Counted from the stretch's first letter, positions 8,730 to 17,627 are shown. The stretch is 64,000 nt of DNA from Microcaldota archaeon (GCA_023247085.1 JAHFHC010000002.1:13206-77205), one strand, 5' to 3'. Notes: generated from the sequence alone by a model not told the origin. Translations and numbers: made by a program.

Positions 8730-9782
8730 TTACCATTCAACTTTATATCTTAAAAGTGCGGCTATTTTAAAGTCCTTAAACTCTTGACCCGCTTGGTCTT
8801 CGCTGTTGAAAATAGTTATCTTTGCGCCAAGTTGCTTAGCATCCGTTAAAGCCTTTTGTACAGCTTTATTTTTCCGTAATACTTCATCAAGCACTAGCAA
8901 CTCTGAACACGCCCCGCTTAATACAAATTCACCCACTTTTTCACCGTAAACACATAGCCCGTCGTTACGCCCCAGGCTAGCTTTGAACTTTTCTAATGCA
9001 TCGAACTCATCTTGTAGTTTTTGTTCAGTTAACAGTTTTTGCAATAACCCTTTTTTTAATAATTCAAAAACTGCAGAACGTTCAGCGCTGCTGGCATATT
9101 CATACACGACTCGCTTTGCAAGTTCCTTGTAATCGTGGTCAATGTATTTTTTCAGGTTGTCCTTTGCAAAACCAGGCCCAGCAATTAACGCCCTGCCGCC
9201 TGCTTTTGCTTTTTTGTCTAACTCGCTTGCAACTTCTTGAAAATATGCTTTGTTTTTCTCGTCAAAAGTTTTCGGGTTACGTTTATTTGCAGAATTGTTG
9301 ATCTCAATCCCGAAGTTTATTCCCTTTGTCTCTAGTTCAGAGAGCATCGCTTTTTCTTCGTCAATAACTAGGATCGTTATTTTCAAGTGCTTGGAACGCT
9401 TCTTTGCCTCGTCAAGCATAGCTTCGTGAAATGGGGTAAACGTTTTTTTTACTGTTATTGTCTCGCCTATTCCTACATCTAGCGTGTGGTGTTCTCCGCG
9501 TGGGCAAATCTCTTCTGGTTCGCCATTCAAAATAGTGCCAGTTAAACGCAATTTGTTAGCAGCTTGTGCATATTCTACTTTTTCTACACTTATTTCAAGC
9601 TTCACTGGCTTTCGCTCAGCTGCACCTGGTCTACTAGCATCTTCTGGTTTCCATAACCTCAAGCTACGGCCATTCACAATGTCTTTTTCTTCAACGATTT
9701 TTTTCAAGTACCACAAGTCTTCCAAAGTTTGTGGCTCAACTTTAAGCTCCCCTTCAGTCTTGTCAAAACGAATAATTCGCAT
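8730..9782 (-). CDS. pelA: mRNA surveillance protein Pelota (Dom34)
   Basis: Ribosome-rescue factor that acts with aABCE1 on stalled ribosomes; a relative of aRF1 lacking the GGQ peptide-release loop. The 350 residues show the three expected domains: an Sm-like N-terminal domain (MRIIRFDKTEGELKVEPQTLEDLWYL), a central domain with ALIAGPGFAKDNLKKYI, and a C-terminal domain containing LVLDEVLRKN and the closing KITIFNSEDQAGQEF stretch. No GGQ is present, separating it from aRF1. The MazG-like gene lies 12 nt upstream on the same strand. Confidence 0.95.
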   Translation of the reverse strand: MRIIRFDKTEGELKVEPQTLEDLWYLKKIVEEKDIVNGRSLRLWKPEDASRPGAAERKPVKLEISVEKVEYAQAANKLRLTGTILNGEPEEICPRGEHHTLDVGIGETITVKKTFTPFHEAMLDEAKKRSKHLKITILVIDEEKAMLSELETKGINFGIEINNSANKRNPKTFDEKNKAYFQEVASELDKKAKAGGRALIAGPGFAKDNLKKYIDHDYKELAKRVVYEYASSAERSAVFELLKKGLLQKLLTEQKLQDEFDALEKFKASLGRNDGLCVYGEKVGEFVLSGACSELLVLDEVLRKNKAVQKALTDAKQLGAKITIFNSEDQAGQEFKDFKIAALLRYKVEW

Positions 9783-9794
9783 GTTTCCTTCACT

Positions 9795-10199
9795 TTATTT
9801 TTTCATTTTGTTTTTTCGCAGTTTCTTCGCCTTTTCTTCTTTCTCCTTCTTTTTTATCTCTTGCCACATTTTTTCAATTTCTTCAATCGTAGTTGCTTTG
9901 ACGTTCCCGTAAACATGTGGATTACGCCGTTTCATTTTTTCAATGCTTTCTTGAATCACGTCGCCAATGTCAAACTTGCCTTGCTCTTTGGCAATCTCTG
10001 CGTAAAGAAGCACGTGGAACAGTACGTCGCCGAGCTCTTCGCGCAAGTTTTCCCAATCTTCTTTTTCAACCGCTTGCATTAATTCTTCAAATTCAGATTT
10101 GCTGTACTTTGGCACGTCGTGCAAAGTAAGTGCTTTTTTCCATTTGCACTTTTTGCGAAGCGTTCCTATAATTTCCACTAGCTCGTTGAACTTTTGCAT
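9795..10199 (-). CDS. MazG-family nucleotide pyrophosphohydrolase
   Basis: A 134-aa all-alpha NTP pyrophosphatase, probably hydrolysing non-canonical or excess (d)NTPs. Diagnostic are the metal-binding acidic helices (EFEELMQAV and LREELGDVLFHVLLYA) and the KMKRRNPHVYG motif, equivalent to RHPHVFG of MazG. The C-terminal ~25 residues are a lysine/glutamate-rich tail not found in the core family. It is single-domain, like archaeal and house-cleaning MazG enzymes, and lies directly upstream of pelA on the same strand. Confidence 0.9.
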   Translation of the reverse strand: MQKFNELVEIIGTLRKKCKWKKALTLHDVPKYSKSEFEELMQAVEKEDWENLREELGDVLFHVLLYAEIAKEQGKFDIGDVIQESIEKMKRRNPHVYGNVKATTIEEIEKMWQEIKKKEKEEKAKKLRKNKMKK

Positions 10200-10238
10200 T
10201 GTATCTCTCGACTAGATTAGAATTAGTTAGTTTTAAAG

Positions 10239-10565
10239 TTACTGGCACGTGCCTAGAGTTGCGTTTGACTCTTGCCTGCAGAACATGGCTGCTGGGCCTT
10301 CCCAATAGCATTTGCCTACTTTGCAATTTGCCCCAATCCCTTGCTGGTAGTCAACTGTTATTTTCCACTTGCCGTCAGCTTTACTAATTATGGTGGAGCT
10401 AGTAACCCTGCTGCTCTGAATACTGGTAGCGACGTAATTTTCAGCTATTTTCAAAACATCTGCATCGCTTAGCACCGGAGACTCGGCTTTTTTTGGAATT
10501 AACTGCGGCGCAAATACGACTAAGAGTAGTAAGATTGCTGCAACTAAGATAATCGAATACTTCAT
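10239..10565 (-). CDS. Small membrane-anchored or secreted protein, function unknown
   Basis: A 108-aa protein with one N-terminal hydrophobic helix (residues 4-22, IILVAAILLLLVVFAPQLI) and a small extracytoplasmic domain. The domain contains DVLKIAENYVA and a W-x-I-TVDY strand, with four cysteines in its last third that could form disulfides. No family is recognised. It is the last of three minus-strand genes (11996 to 10239) with membrane or export signals. Confidence 0.6.
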   Translation of the reverse strand: MKYSIILVAAILLLLVVFAPQLIPKKAESPVLSDADVLKIAENYVATSIQSSRVTSSTIISKADGKWKITVDYQQGIGANCKVGKCYWEGPAAMFCRQESNATLGTCQ

Positions 10566-10606
10566 GTTAAAATTTAGAAAGGAGCGTTTTCTTTAACTTT
10601 GTGGTT

Positions 10607-11740
10607 TTAAGGAAAATAATTCCGAATCGCCGCAAAGGCAATTGAGCCGCCTAATGCTGGCTTTCCAACTTTAAAAACAGTTGCAGCTAAGCTAATTGAA
10701 ATACAAGTTGCAAATGCAGCTATTCCAGTAAAGCCATCTGAGTAAAATATGTAGATAAACATAAGCAAGACGAAGCACCGTTTGGTTGTTTTTGAAAACT
10801 CTGGCATTATGTTGTTTAATTTAATTGCAAGGAAGCAAAATACAATTGTAACTGCGATTCCCGCTAATATTAGTAAATATGTTTCAGTGAATGAAAAAAA
10901 CTTTTCTCCAAGCAGCGTGGCAGTTGCGCCAGAACGCCCTTTTTGTAAGAATTCCATTGCAGCAAAGTCAGACACTGCCCTGCTTCCAATTAAACCGGAG
11001 TAAAGCGAAGCAAATTGATTTGATTGACTAAAAAATGATAACAGCACAATCGCAAGCATGGCTGGAGTCATTGCAGGTAGGAAGGACGACGCCATGCCCG
11101 TTATGCTGCCGATCGAAATTAAAAACAACGAACCAACTTTTGTTTTTTGTGCTATACTCGTCGAATTTGTTTTTTGTTCGTCTTCTACACTCGGTTTTTC
11201 TTCTTCTTTTTCTTCAAACAACAAAGATGGCGCGCCGTACAATCCAGTTAACAAAATTAGCAAACCGTTATTCAAATTTTTACTAAGTATGATTATTCCA
11301 GCTGCACCTGAGAGCATAACGATTAGAATTGCGTATTTGTTTTTTTGAGTTGATAGGAACCACAACAACACGCCAGCTACAGCAACTGGCGCTACATCTC
11401 TAATAATTGGGTAAATCGGTGGAGCGATAATTGAAAATATTGGGAATAGTGCTAATGCAACTAGCATTCCAGCAACGCAGTTGAACAGAATCAATTCTAG
11501 GTTTGTGATGCGCTTGAAGCTATTAATGGCAATTGCAATATCTGCGCCTGTTAGCCCGCGTGTTGCTGCTAGTAATTCTAAAGGAAGCCTTGCGAACACA
11601 AGGGATACAATGAAAAACGAGCTATTTGTATAATTGAATTTAGTTAGTATTTCAATAATTGTATTTACATGTACAAATGGAATTAGCCCGCTTAAACCAA
11701 GTGCGCTTCCAATTATTATGTCACTCAATTCGTTTAACAA
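10607..11740 (-). CDS. Archaeal TctA/DUF112-like polytopic membrane protein
   Basis: A ~377-aa integral membrane protein with about ten hydrophobic helices in two similar halves, each carrying a re-entrant glycine/proline loop (GSALGLSGLIPFVHVNTI and GSITGMASSFLPAMTPAM). This resembles the archaeal branch of the TctA tripartite-transporter family (COG1784). No periplasmic-binding partner is adjacent, so the substrate is unknown. A charged, glutamate-rich loop separates the halves near 195-225. The start is uncertain: TTG at 11740 follows a GGAGG site by 14 nt, while TTG at 11770 has none. The gene overlaps the upstream 91-aa gene by about 20 nt. Confidence 0.72.
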   Translation of the reverse strand: MLNELSDIIIGSALGLSGLIPFVHVNTIIEILTKFNYTNSSFFIVSLVFARLPLELLAATRGLTGADIAIAINSFKRITNLELILFNCVAGMLVALALFPIFSIIAPPIYPIIRDVAPVAVAGVLLWFLSTQKNKYAILIVMLSGAAGIIILSKNLNNGLLILLTGLYGAPSLLFEEKEEEKPSVEDEQKTNSTSIAQKTKVGSLFLISIGSITGMASSFLPAMTPAMLAIVLLSFFSQSNQFASLYSGLIGSRAVSDFAAMEFLQKGRSGATATLLGEKFFSFTETYLLILAGIAVTIVFCFLAIKLNNIMPEFSKTTKRCFVLLMFIYIFYSDGFTGIAAFATCISISLAATVFKVGKPALGGSIAFAAIRNYFP

Positions 11741-11996
11741 ATAAAGTATTTCGTCCTCCTTTTCTTTCAAAATAGCCAGTTACAATAACTTGTCCCGTGT
11801 GTCTCTTTCCGCCGATTACGTTGATACATGTGCTATCGGCTTTATCACATAGCGTGCCATTAGAGATTCTTCCAGTTGTTGTCACTAAGCCCGTTTGGCC
11901 GTTTATGTTTTTTAGTGAGACAAAAGGTTGTTTTGCTGGCAAAAAGTAGGTGATTGTTAGCATGGTAATTACAACAAGGAGCAAAACAAGGCGCAT
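11721..11996 (-). CDS. Small exported OB-fold-like protein
   Basis: A 91-aa protein with an N-terminal hydrophobic segment (residues 2-19) followed by alternating strands: GLVTTTGRISNGTLCD, TCINVIGG, TGQVIVTGYFERKGGRNTLFVKRIE. The pattern resembles the exported OB-fold proteins sometimes called bOB/tRNA_anti-like. Two cysteines near the middle may form a disulfide. Its stop overlaps the start of the TctA-like gene, so the two are translationally linked. The ligand is unknown. Confidence 0.6.
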   Translation of the reverse strand: MRLVLLLVVITMLTITYFLPAKQPFVSLKNINGQTGLVTTTGRISNGTLCDKADSTCINVIGGKRHTGQVIVTGYFERKGGRNTLFVKRIE

Positions 11997-12132
11997 ATGC
12001 AGTTAACCGAAAACTCATTCTACTGAATGTACGCTCTAAAAATAATAGGGTTAAAAAAAGGAACAAACAGAAAAGGTGCCGAATGTTCATTTTTTGTCTG
12101 GAGTTAGTTTATAGGTTTGCCCGCCTGTTTGG

Positions 12133-12142
12133 TTATAAAAAA
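12133..12142 (+). promoter_or_regulatory. TATA box for nurA
   Basis: TTATAAAAAA lies about 25-30 nt before the nurA ATG at 12163. No ribosome-binding site is visible between it and the ATG. The spacing places transcription initiation at or next to the start codon, suggesting a leaderless mRNA. This is by inspection only. Confidence 0.45.
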
Positions 12143-12162
12143 CTACTCGCCGTAATATCTTA

Positions 12163-13218
12163 ATGCACTGGTCTTCTAATTCAATTGCGCGCATTTTAAC
12201 CAGCATAGGTGAGTTGAAAAAACGCTGTTCAGTACAATGCGATAACTTGAAAAAAGATTCGCTAAACGATGTACCGATAGTTACGAATATAGAAAAAACC
12301 CAGGCAAATAGCACTTTGGCTGCTGTTGATTCTGGTTTTTCAACCAAACAATTTTTGTCAATGGACGTGATGCTTCTACGCAGCGTGTCAACCATATTTG
12401 CTTATGAAAATGGCAAACTGACTTCAACTGATTATTTTCCAAACAGAGTGCCTGGCATCTCAATTCACTATGGCGTGTTTTCCGATCAAAGTGAGTCCAC
12501 TTGTTTTAAATCCCTCACTAGGCTAAATGCAGAAATGTCCTGTGCAGTACAAACTGTAAATGTTTTCAAGCCCTCAATGATTTTAATAGACGGTAGCTTG
12601 CTTCCGTTGCCAAGCGATAAACCGCCAGAAAACACTTCACTATCTCTACTTTATAGTGAAACAATTGCCCTTTATTCAAATTTGTTTAAAGTGTGTGCGG
12701 AAAATAACTGCGAGTTGGTTGGCGTTTGTAAAGATTCGCGCAGCCAACGGTTATGCAATTTGCTTTCAGAGAACAACAAAGTAGATTTCCCAATTCCAAA
12801 TGATGAATTTGTAACTGATTTGCTTCTAGACTCCTTTCAACGTACGTTATGTTTTCCTCACTCGAATGTAAATTCATTGGATAATAGTGGTGCAGTGGCA
12901 GATGTGCATTGGAGTAAATTAGTGAATTGTTTTTATATGAAAGCAGGTGATTCACTGCCATTCAGAGTAGAGTTCCTTTTACCAAATACAAATAATGAAA
13001 AAGAAAATGATGGAAAAGAAAATTTAGAAAAAGCTGCTTCGCTTATTGCTTCTTCGCTTGCATCATTTTGCTCTCCGCAGTTTGGCTACCCGTCTATACT
13101 TATAGAAGTTGACATGCGTGCCTCGCTTAAACCCGGAGAAATTTCCACGTTATTCGCTTCGCTTGAACACCAAGCAAACGCATTAATATTACGTTCAAAT
13201 TCAAGACCATTTAGATGA
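12163..13218 (+). CDS. nurA: DNA double-strand break repair nuclease NurA
   Basis: A 351-aa NurA-domain 5'-3' exonuclease/endonuclease that works with the HerA translocase to resect DNA ends. The RNase H-like core shows the first catalytic aspartate in LAAVDSGFS (about residue 56), the second acidic strand MILIDGSLLPLP near 140-148, and the VGVCKDSRS motif near 185. The downstream herA starts 22 nt after its stop, the conserved archaeal operon order. Sequence conservation is modest, so the assignment leans on motifs plus context. A leaderless start at ATG 12163 is likely. Confidence 0.87.
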   Translation: MHWSSNSIARILTSIGELKKRCSVQCDNLKKDSLNDVPIVTNIEKTQANSTLAAVDSGFSTKQFLSMDVMLLRSVSTIFAYENGKLTSTDYFPNRVPGISIHYGVFSDQSESTCFKSLTRLNAEMSCAVQTVNVFKPSMILIDGSLLPLPSDKPPENTSLSLLYSETIALYSNLFKVCAENNCELVGVCKDSRSQRLCNLLSENNKVDFPIPNDEFVTDLLLDSFQRTLCFPHSNVNSLDNSGAVADVHWSKLVNCFYMKAGDSLPFRVEFLLPNTNNEKENDGKENLEKAASLIASSLASFCSPQFGYPSILIEVDMRASLKPGEISTLFASLEHQANALILRSNSRPFR

Positions 13219-13239
13219 AGGAGTTGCTAAACATTCATT

Positions 13240-14754
13240 ATGCTAGGAACAATAATTTCAAATGAAGAAACGCCCTCTACAAAGGAGTTTTGCTTTGTGC
13301 TTGGACCAGAACGCGTTGTGTCAATTGGCCAGCTAATTAAAGTGCGCTTGTCCCATTCGGCACAATCGGAAAACAACAAAGCTGGTGAAATAGTAGCGAT
13401 TGTAAAGCGAATCACGCGCCAAAACAGGTACTATGAATTTGCCGAGTCAATCTCTCAATATTCAAAAGAAGCCAAGAGCTTTGAAACAAGCTTTCCAGCA
13501 AGAGACTGGGAATATACAACTATCTTTTGTACTATACTTGGCAATTATGTTGAGGGTAATTTAACTCGCTGTGGGTTTCCGCCATCTCCAGGCGACGCAG
13601 TTTTCGATGTTGAACCTGAAGTAACAAAAAAAGTACTTGGAATAACCGACAATGGACTCCTTCTAGGCCACTTGCTTGCAAGTGATTTGCAGTGCACTGT
13701 TGACATTTCGCGTTTACTGCAAAAGCATTTAGCCGTGCTAGGAATGAGCGGGTCTGGCAAAAGCCATTTGGTTAATGTGATAATTGAAGAGTTGCTTAAA
13801 CGTGACCCAAATACTGGCAGACTAGCGGTAATTGTGCTTGACCCTCATGGAGACTACGCTGGGTTTTCCCACCCTGCTTCACCTTTTCGCGAATCAACAA
13901 TTGTTGTAAAAGGCGATGCAATTCAAATTTCAGCAGCTCATCTATCCGCTTCACTCTTGTCTGAACTAGTCCCTTCGCTAACCGCAGCTGCAAGAAGAGA
14001 ATATAGCAAATTATTTGCAAAAGTAAAAGAAGCTTGTGCAAATGAAGGAAAGCCTATTACGCTAGACGAATTGATAACTGCTAGTTATGAATCAACTAAA
14101 ACAAACTTGTCAGATGTACTTGATGAAGTTAGCCAATTGAAACTATTTGGCGCATTTGACTCGCCTGGAGTTAACATAGTAAAGCCGGGCAAACTAGTTG
14201 TATTTGACTTATCTAACCTAAACAATCGCGCTAAACAAGTAGTAGCGTGGTTCTTTGGCAGAAAACTATTCAACCAACGCCGTCAAGGCAATACCCCTCC
14301 TTTTGTACTTGTAGTTGAAGAAGCACATTTATTTGCCCGCGAAAAAGCAAAAAGCGAAAACTCAATTTCTAAACCAGTAATCGAGTCAATTGCACGCGAA
14401 GGACGCAAATTTGGAGCTTGCTTATGCCTAGTTTCACAAAGACCAGTGCAATTAAGCACAACTGCCTTATCGCAGTGCAATAGCTTCATAGTAATGCGCG
14501 TTACTAATCCGTACGATTTACAACACATTGGCGAAAGCTGTGAAGGAATTGACAAAAATAGCTTAGATGCAATTACAACTCTTCGTCCAGGCGAAGGTAT
14601 AGTTATAGGCGAAGCAACTAACTTTCCCACGTTTGTCAAAATCCGGCCAAAATCCACACTCGGCGCATCCAGCGTAAAGTTAGAGGATCTTGCCAAAGAA
14701 TTTGAGTCAAAAACAGTTGAACTTAAACCAAGTGACGTGGACGCATTTCTATGA
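13240..14754 (+). CDS. herA: HerA DNA-translocase/helicase
   Basis: A 504-aa hexameric FtsK/HerA ATPase that pumps DNA and activates NurA during end resection. An N-terminal beta-barrel (HAS) domain of ~160 residues precedes Walker A GMSGSGKSH (about 168-176). Further motifs are the VIVLDPHGDYAG strand, Walker B VLVVEEAHLF near 356-365 and the sensor region GACLCLVSQRPVQLS. It overlaps the following Hsp20-like gene by 4 nt (ATGA), so the three genes form one operon. The mre11 gene usually found in this operon is absent here. Confidence 0.94.
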   Translation: MLGTIISNEETPSTKEFCFVLGPERVVSIGQLIKVRLSHSAQSENNKAGEIVAIVKRITRQNRYYEFAESISQYSKEAKSFETSFPARDWEYTTIFCTILGNYVEGNLTRCGFPPSPGDAVFDVEPEVTKKVLGITDNGLLLGHLLASDLQCTVDISRLLQKHLAVLGMSGSGKSHLVNVIIEELLKRDPNTGRLAVIVLDPHGDYAGFSHPASPFRESTIVVKGDAIQISAAHLSASLLSELVPSLTAAARREYSKLFAKVKEACANEGKPITLDELITASYESTKTNLSDVLDEVSQLKLFGAFDSPGVNIVKPGKLVVFDLSNLNNRAKQVVAWFFGRKLFNQRRQGNTPPFVLVVEEAHLFAREKAKSENSISKPVIESIAREGRKFGACLCLVSQRPVQLSTTALSQCNSFIVMRVTNPYDLQHIGESCEGIDKNSLDAITTLRPGEGIVIGEATNFPTFVKIRPKSTLGASSVKLEDLAKEFESKTVELKPSDVDAFL

Positions 14755-15116
14755 CTGAATTCAAAACCCAAAACCAGTTAAATTCACGCGAATCAAAAAA
14801 AGAAATAAGCGCACCAAACAGCAATGACTTGTCATTCGAACAATTCCAAACCCCTACAGAAGTAATCATAATTGCCTATTTACCAAGCATTGTAAAAGAA
14901 GAAGTTAAACTAGAAGGAAACAGTGAGTCAATCACGCTGAAAATAGTCGGCCCATCTGACTCACGGCAACTAGCTAGAATGGGCTACTACAGTCACGAAG
15001 TCACCCGCCTCTACGGATTCTCTAAAACCTTCCACTTCACAACGCCAGTTGACCAAACAAGAACAAAAGCAACGTTCAAACACAACGTAATGGAAATAAG
15101 AATACCAAAAAAGTGA
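14751..15116 (+). CDS. Hsp20/alpha-crystallin-like protein
   Basis: A 121-aa protein with a disordered Gln/Ser/Asn-rich N-terminus (~40 residues) followed by an alpha-crystallin/CS-like beta-sandwich: VIIIAYLPSIVKEEVKLEGNS, then FSKTFHFTTPVD, then TFKHNVMEIRIPKK ending in the usual edge strand. It looks like a small heat-shock protein but lacks the full C-terminal I-x-I extension. Its start overlaps the herA stop (ATGA), so it is co-translated with a DNA-repair helicase. That is an unusual partner and may indicate an assembly factor. Confidence 0.72.
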   Translation: MTEFKTQNQLNSRESKKEISAPNSNDLSFEQFQTPTEVIIIAYLPSIVKEEVKLEGNSESITLKIVGPSDSRQLARMGYYSHEVTRLYGFSKTFHFTTPVDQTRTKATFKHNVMEIRIPKK

Positions 15117-15138
15117 AAACAAAAAAGAAGCAACAAAC

Positions 15139-15948
15139 TTATAATTTGGCTCTGTATCTTCCGGGGACAACGTGTTTTAGAAACGTTTGTTGTGCTTTTG
15201 CTAGTGCAGTTTGGTATTTAGTTTTTGGAATCAAGTGCACGTTGCCCTTTCGGTCAACAATTAGAAACGGGTGCGTCTCACGCGCATGCGCCACGCTGAT
15301 TGTGTTTCGCCAATCTAAAAATGCAGTCTTTCCCTTTTTAATAATCCTCCCAGTTGCTTCTCGAACTGCAGGTGAACCAGCTTTATACTGGGCAGCCATA
15401 GCGCTCGCTGAAGGTAAAGTCGCTAATGCAGCTCCCAATGGCATACCTTTTTCAATTGATTTAAAAGCAAATGGACCAAATGTTCCACCTATAATCGCAG
15501 CCACTGGCATTGAAACCGCAACCTCAAATGGCAACATGCCGGTTATTCGCTTTTGCCTTGCAGCTAGTAATTCGTTTACTTTTTGCTTTACTTCTGAATG
15601 TAAATCTTCGTGTTTTATTACTAAACGCTTTGCTTCAAGCGGCGCGCTAAGCACTAAGTTAACTGCATACATTAAATGGTCAAACGCTGCGTCACCCGAA
15701 ACGCCCTTGGCAATTTCATTCGCTAGAGTTAAATGTGGCTTCATTCGCTCAGCAGTTGTTTGTTTTAACAAATCACCGAGAGCCTTTAATTTCTTATCAG
15801 TGATTTTGCCTTCATTGCGTGCAGTGTGAAGCGCAACTTGTAAATCTTTATGAAGCCAGCCATATCGTGGCATTCCAATTGCTTTCAAATGAGCTTCAGC
15901 AGCAGCTCTTTGCGTTTCTCGATTAACTTTCCCTTCATTTACAGTCAT
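15139..15948 (-). CDS. PRYG-domain membrane protein, lineage-specific
   Basis: I recognise no named family in this 269-aa protein. The N-terminal ~130 residues are helical and contain GMPRYGWLHKDL, matching the IPRYG-L motif of the paralogues at 35531 and 36808. After that comes a weakly hydrophobic, Ala/Gly-rich stretch (about 140-200) that may insert in or associate with membrane. A basic C-terminal domain includes HPFLIVDRKGNVHLIPKTKYQTALAKAQ. It is convergent with the Hsp20-like gene. The shared motif and helical pattern suggest a family expanded in this lineage. Confidence 0.58.
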   Translation of the reverse strand: MTVNEGKVNRETQRAAAEAHLKAIGMPRYGWLHKDLQVALHTARNEGKITDKKLKALGDLLKQTTAERMKPHLTLANEIAKGVSGDAAFDHLMYAVNLVLSAPLEAKRLVIKHEDLHSEVKQKVNELLAARQKRITGMLPFEVAVSMPVAAIIGGTFGPFAFKSIEKGMPLGAALATLPSASAMAAQYKAGSPAVREATGRIIKKGKTAFLDWRNTISVAHARETHPFLIVDRKGNVHLIPKTKYQTALAKAQQTFLKHVVPGRYRAKL

Positions 15949-16067
15949 AAAAACAATTAACTCAACAACTCTTTTATAGCTGACGGTGCTTCGCTAAATA
16001 ACAAAATAAAAAAGAAGAAGGAAAAGAAAAAATTTAAAAAAAATAAAAAATGAAGAGAAGTTTATGT

Positions 16068-16442
16068 TTAACTTGCGTGTTTTTCAGCAAGTGTGCCAAC
16101 AACTGGCATTAACACTTTTTCTCCTTTGTATGCCTTGTAGCCAACGTATAATGAATATACCCACATTGCTAACCACAATAATGGAACTACCGCTAGCCAC
16201 ATTAATGCGCCTAAGAATGAGAGTGCGCCAAATACTAATCCAAGCACCATAACCACTACCCAAGATAATACCCAGTATAGTACCGCTTGTAAACCGTGAA
16301 ATTTAGCTGTTAAATCTTCTTTTTGAGTTAGAAACACAAACAATCCTACTATTGGAATTGGATAAGATAACGCCGAGAGCAGCGCATTGTCTGACTTTGT
16401 TGCCATTTTTTTATTACCACCTTTTGAACCTTTCTTTGCCAT
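16068..16442 (-). CDS. DUF4870-like small membrane protein
   Basis: A 124-aa protein with a basic, glycine-rich N-terminus and three to four hydrophobic helices between residues 20 and 110. The features ALLSALSYPIPIVGLFVFLTQKED, then a conserved FHGLQAVLYWVLSW segment, are characteristic of the DUF4870/Tic20-like membrane family found in bacteria and archaea. The function is unknown. The C-terminus (VGTLAEKHAS) is likely cytosolic. It stands alone with AT-rich flanks on both sides. Confidence 0.78.
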   Translation of the reverse strand: MAKKGSKGGNKKMATKSDNALLSALSYPIPIVGLFVFLTQKEDLTAKFHGLQAVLYWVLSWVVVMVLGLVFGALSFLGALMWLAVVPLLWLAMWVYSLYVGYKAYKGEKVLMPVVGTLAEKHAS

Positions 16443-16539
16443 TTATTACACCTATTTATTTACCTCTACAGAGGCTAGACAATATCACTCGTACAGCATA
16501 TATAAAACCCAGACATGCTGAGGAACTATAAAATACGCC

Positions 16540-16854
16540 TTAGCTTTTTTCTGGCGGTTGCATGTTTGCGTTTAACACTTTGCGGTGTTCTTCAGAATAA
16601 ATCTTTACAATTTTGAATTTGCCAATAGTTTTTTCTTCTAAGGGCAGTATCGTAAGTTCTGTAACTTGCGCTTCTCCGCGATAATCCCAAGTTCCTTTTT
16701 GATTATGCGCCAAAAATACTCGTCCAGGCGGTAAACGGTACAATCTTCGCCCATCTTTTTTAAACCAATATTCTTTGTTGATAATAAGCTCTTTTGGAAA
16801 ACCTTGTTCAGTTGTAATCTGTAACGTGTCGTTTATGATTAATGGGCTGCCCAT
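16540..16854 (-). CDS. Conserved hypothetical protein
   Basis: A 104-aa soluble protein beginning MGSPLIINDTLQITTEQGFP, with RLYRLPPGRVFL in the middle and IGKFKIVKIYS towards the end. From memory, similar small proteins with INDTLQIT and a proline-rich PP-R motif are frequent in Patescibacteria (CPR) genomes. This is recollection, not a search result. No catalytic motif is evident. The predicted fold is mostly beta. It has no obvious operon partner. Confidence 0.6.
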   Translation of the reverse strand: MGSPLIINDTLQITTEQGFPKELIINKEYWFKKDGRRLYRLPPGRVFLAHNQKGTWDYRGEAQVTELTILPLEEKTIGKFKIVKIYSEEHRKVLNANMQPPEKS

Positions 16855-16940
16855 ACAACACTTAAATAGTTTTAGATTTTTAAAGCGTTTCTTTTTCGCT
16901 GTATGCTTGACGTGTTCTTAGGTTTTAACGCAGTGCAAGC

Positions 16941-17627
16941 TTAGCTAGTTCGTTTTATTGTGATTTCGTCTTGTGGCGTTTCTAGTTTTAGATTTTCTAT
17001 TATTTTTTCAGCCACTATTGACGGTTGCATGTATTTGTCGAAATCAGTTGGTATCTCTTCGTCGAAGAAATTAGTATGCATTCCGCCTGGAAAAACCGCT
17101 ATTACTTTTATGTTGAATGGGGCGGTTTCTTGTCTGATGGACTGTGTAAAGCCCACAAGTGCAAATTTACTAGCAGAGTACGCCGCAAGGTTTGCTCTTC
17201 CAGTAAGGGCGGCGGTTGACAATATATTTATCACAGCACCACTTTTTTGCTTTTTCATATGTTTTAGTGCCGTTCGTGTACCGTTCATAGTTCCAAAGAC
17301 ATTAGTTTCAAACATGTCTCTTACTCGGCTCATGTCGTTTTCTTCTATTACTCGGTGAGGTATGCGGACGCCTGCGTTGTTGATCCAGATATCGACTACT
17401 CCGAATTTTTTAACTGCTAAATCGCCGAGTGCTTCAACGTCTTTTTTATTTGCTACATTCGTTTTAAGCGCAACTGCGCCAGTAGCTTCGGCTATTTGTT
17501 TTAGTCCGGATTCATTTCTTGAACCAATAACGAGTTTGGCTCCTTCTTTGGCAAATAGTTTTGAAAGCTCAGCTCCCAGTCCTTTACTTGCGCCAGTAAT
17601 TACAACTACTTTTCCATTAAGTTCCAT
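16941..17627 (-). CDS. Short-chain dehydrogenase/reductase (SDR)
   Basis: A 228-aa NAD(P)-dependent oxidoreductase. The Rossmann dinucleotide motif is TGASKGLGAELSK near the N-terminus, the structural NNAG motif is in WINNAGVRIP, and the catalytic triad is Ser in ILSTAA and Tyr/Lys in YSASKFALVG. The arginine in IGSRN after strand 2 suggests NADP(H) preference. The substrate is unknown. ATG 17627 is preferred over TTG 17636 because the core begins at MELNGKVVVITG. The tRNA-Arg gene lies just upstream on the same strand. Confidence 0.92.
   Translation of the reverse strand: MELNGKVVVITGASKGLGAELSKLFAKEGAKLVIGSRNESGLKQIAEATGAVALKTNVANKKDVEALGDLAVKKFGVVDIWINNAGVRIPHRVIEENDMSRVRDMFETNVFGTMNGTRTALKHMKKQKSGAVINILSTAALTGRANLAAYSASKFALVGFTQSIRQETAPFNIKVIAVFPGGMHTNFFDEEIPTDFDKYMQPSIVAEKIIENLKLETPQDEITIKRTS

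Noticed and set aside
9484-10129. Several plus-strand frames of 70-142 codons opposite pelA and the MazG gene
   Set aside because: They are mirror frames of two well-supported minus-strand genes and are rich in Phe/Ser runs typical of antisense frames.
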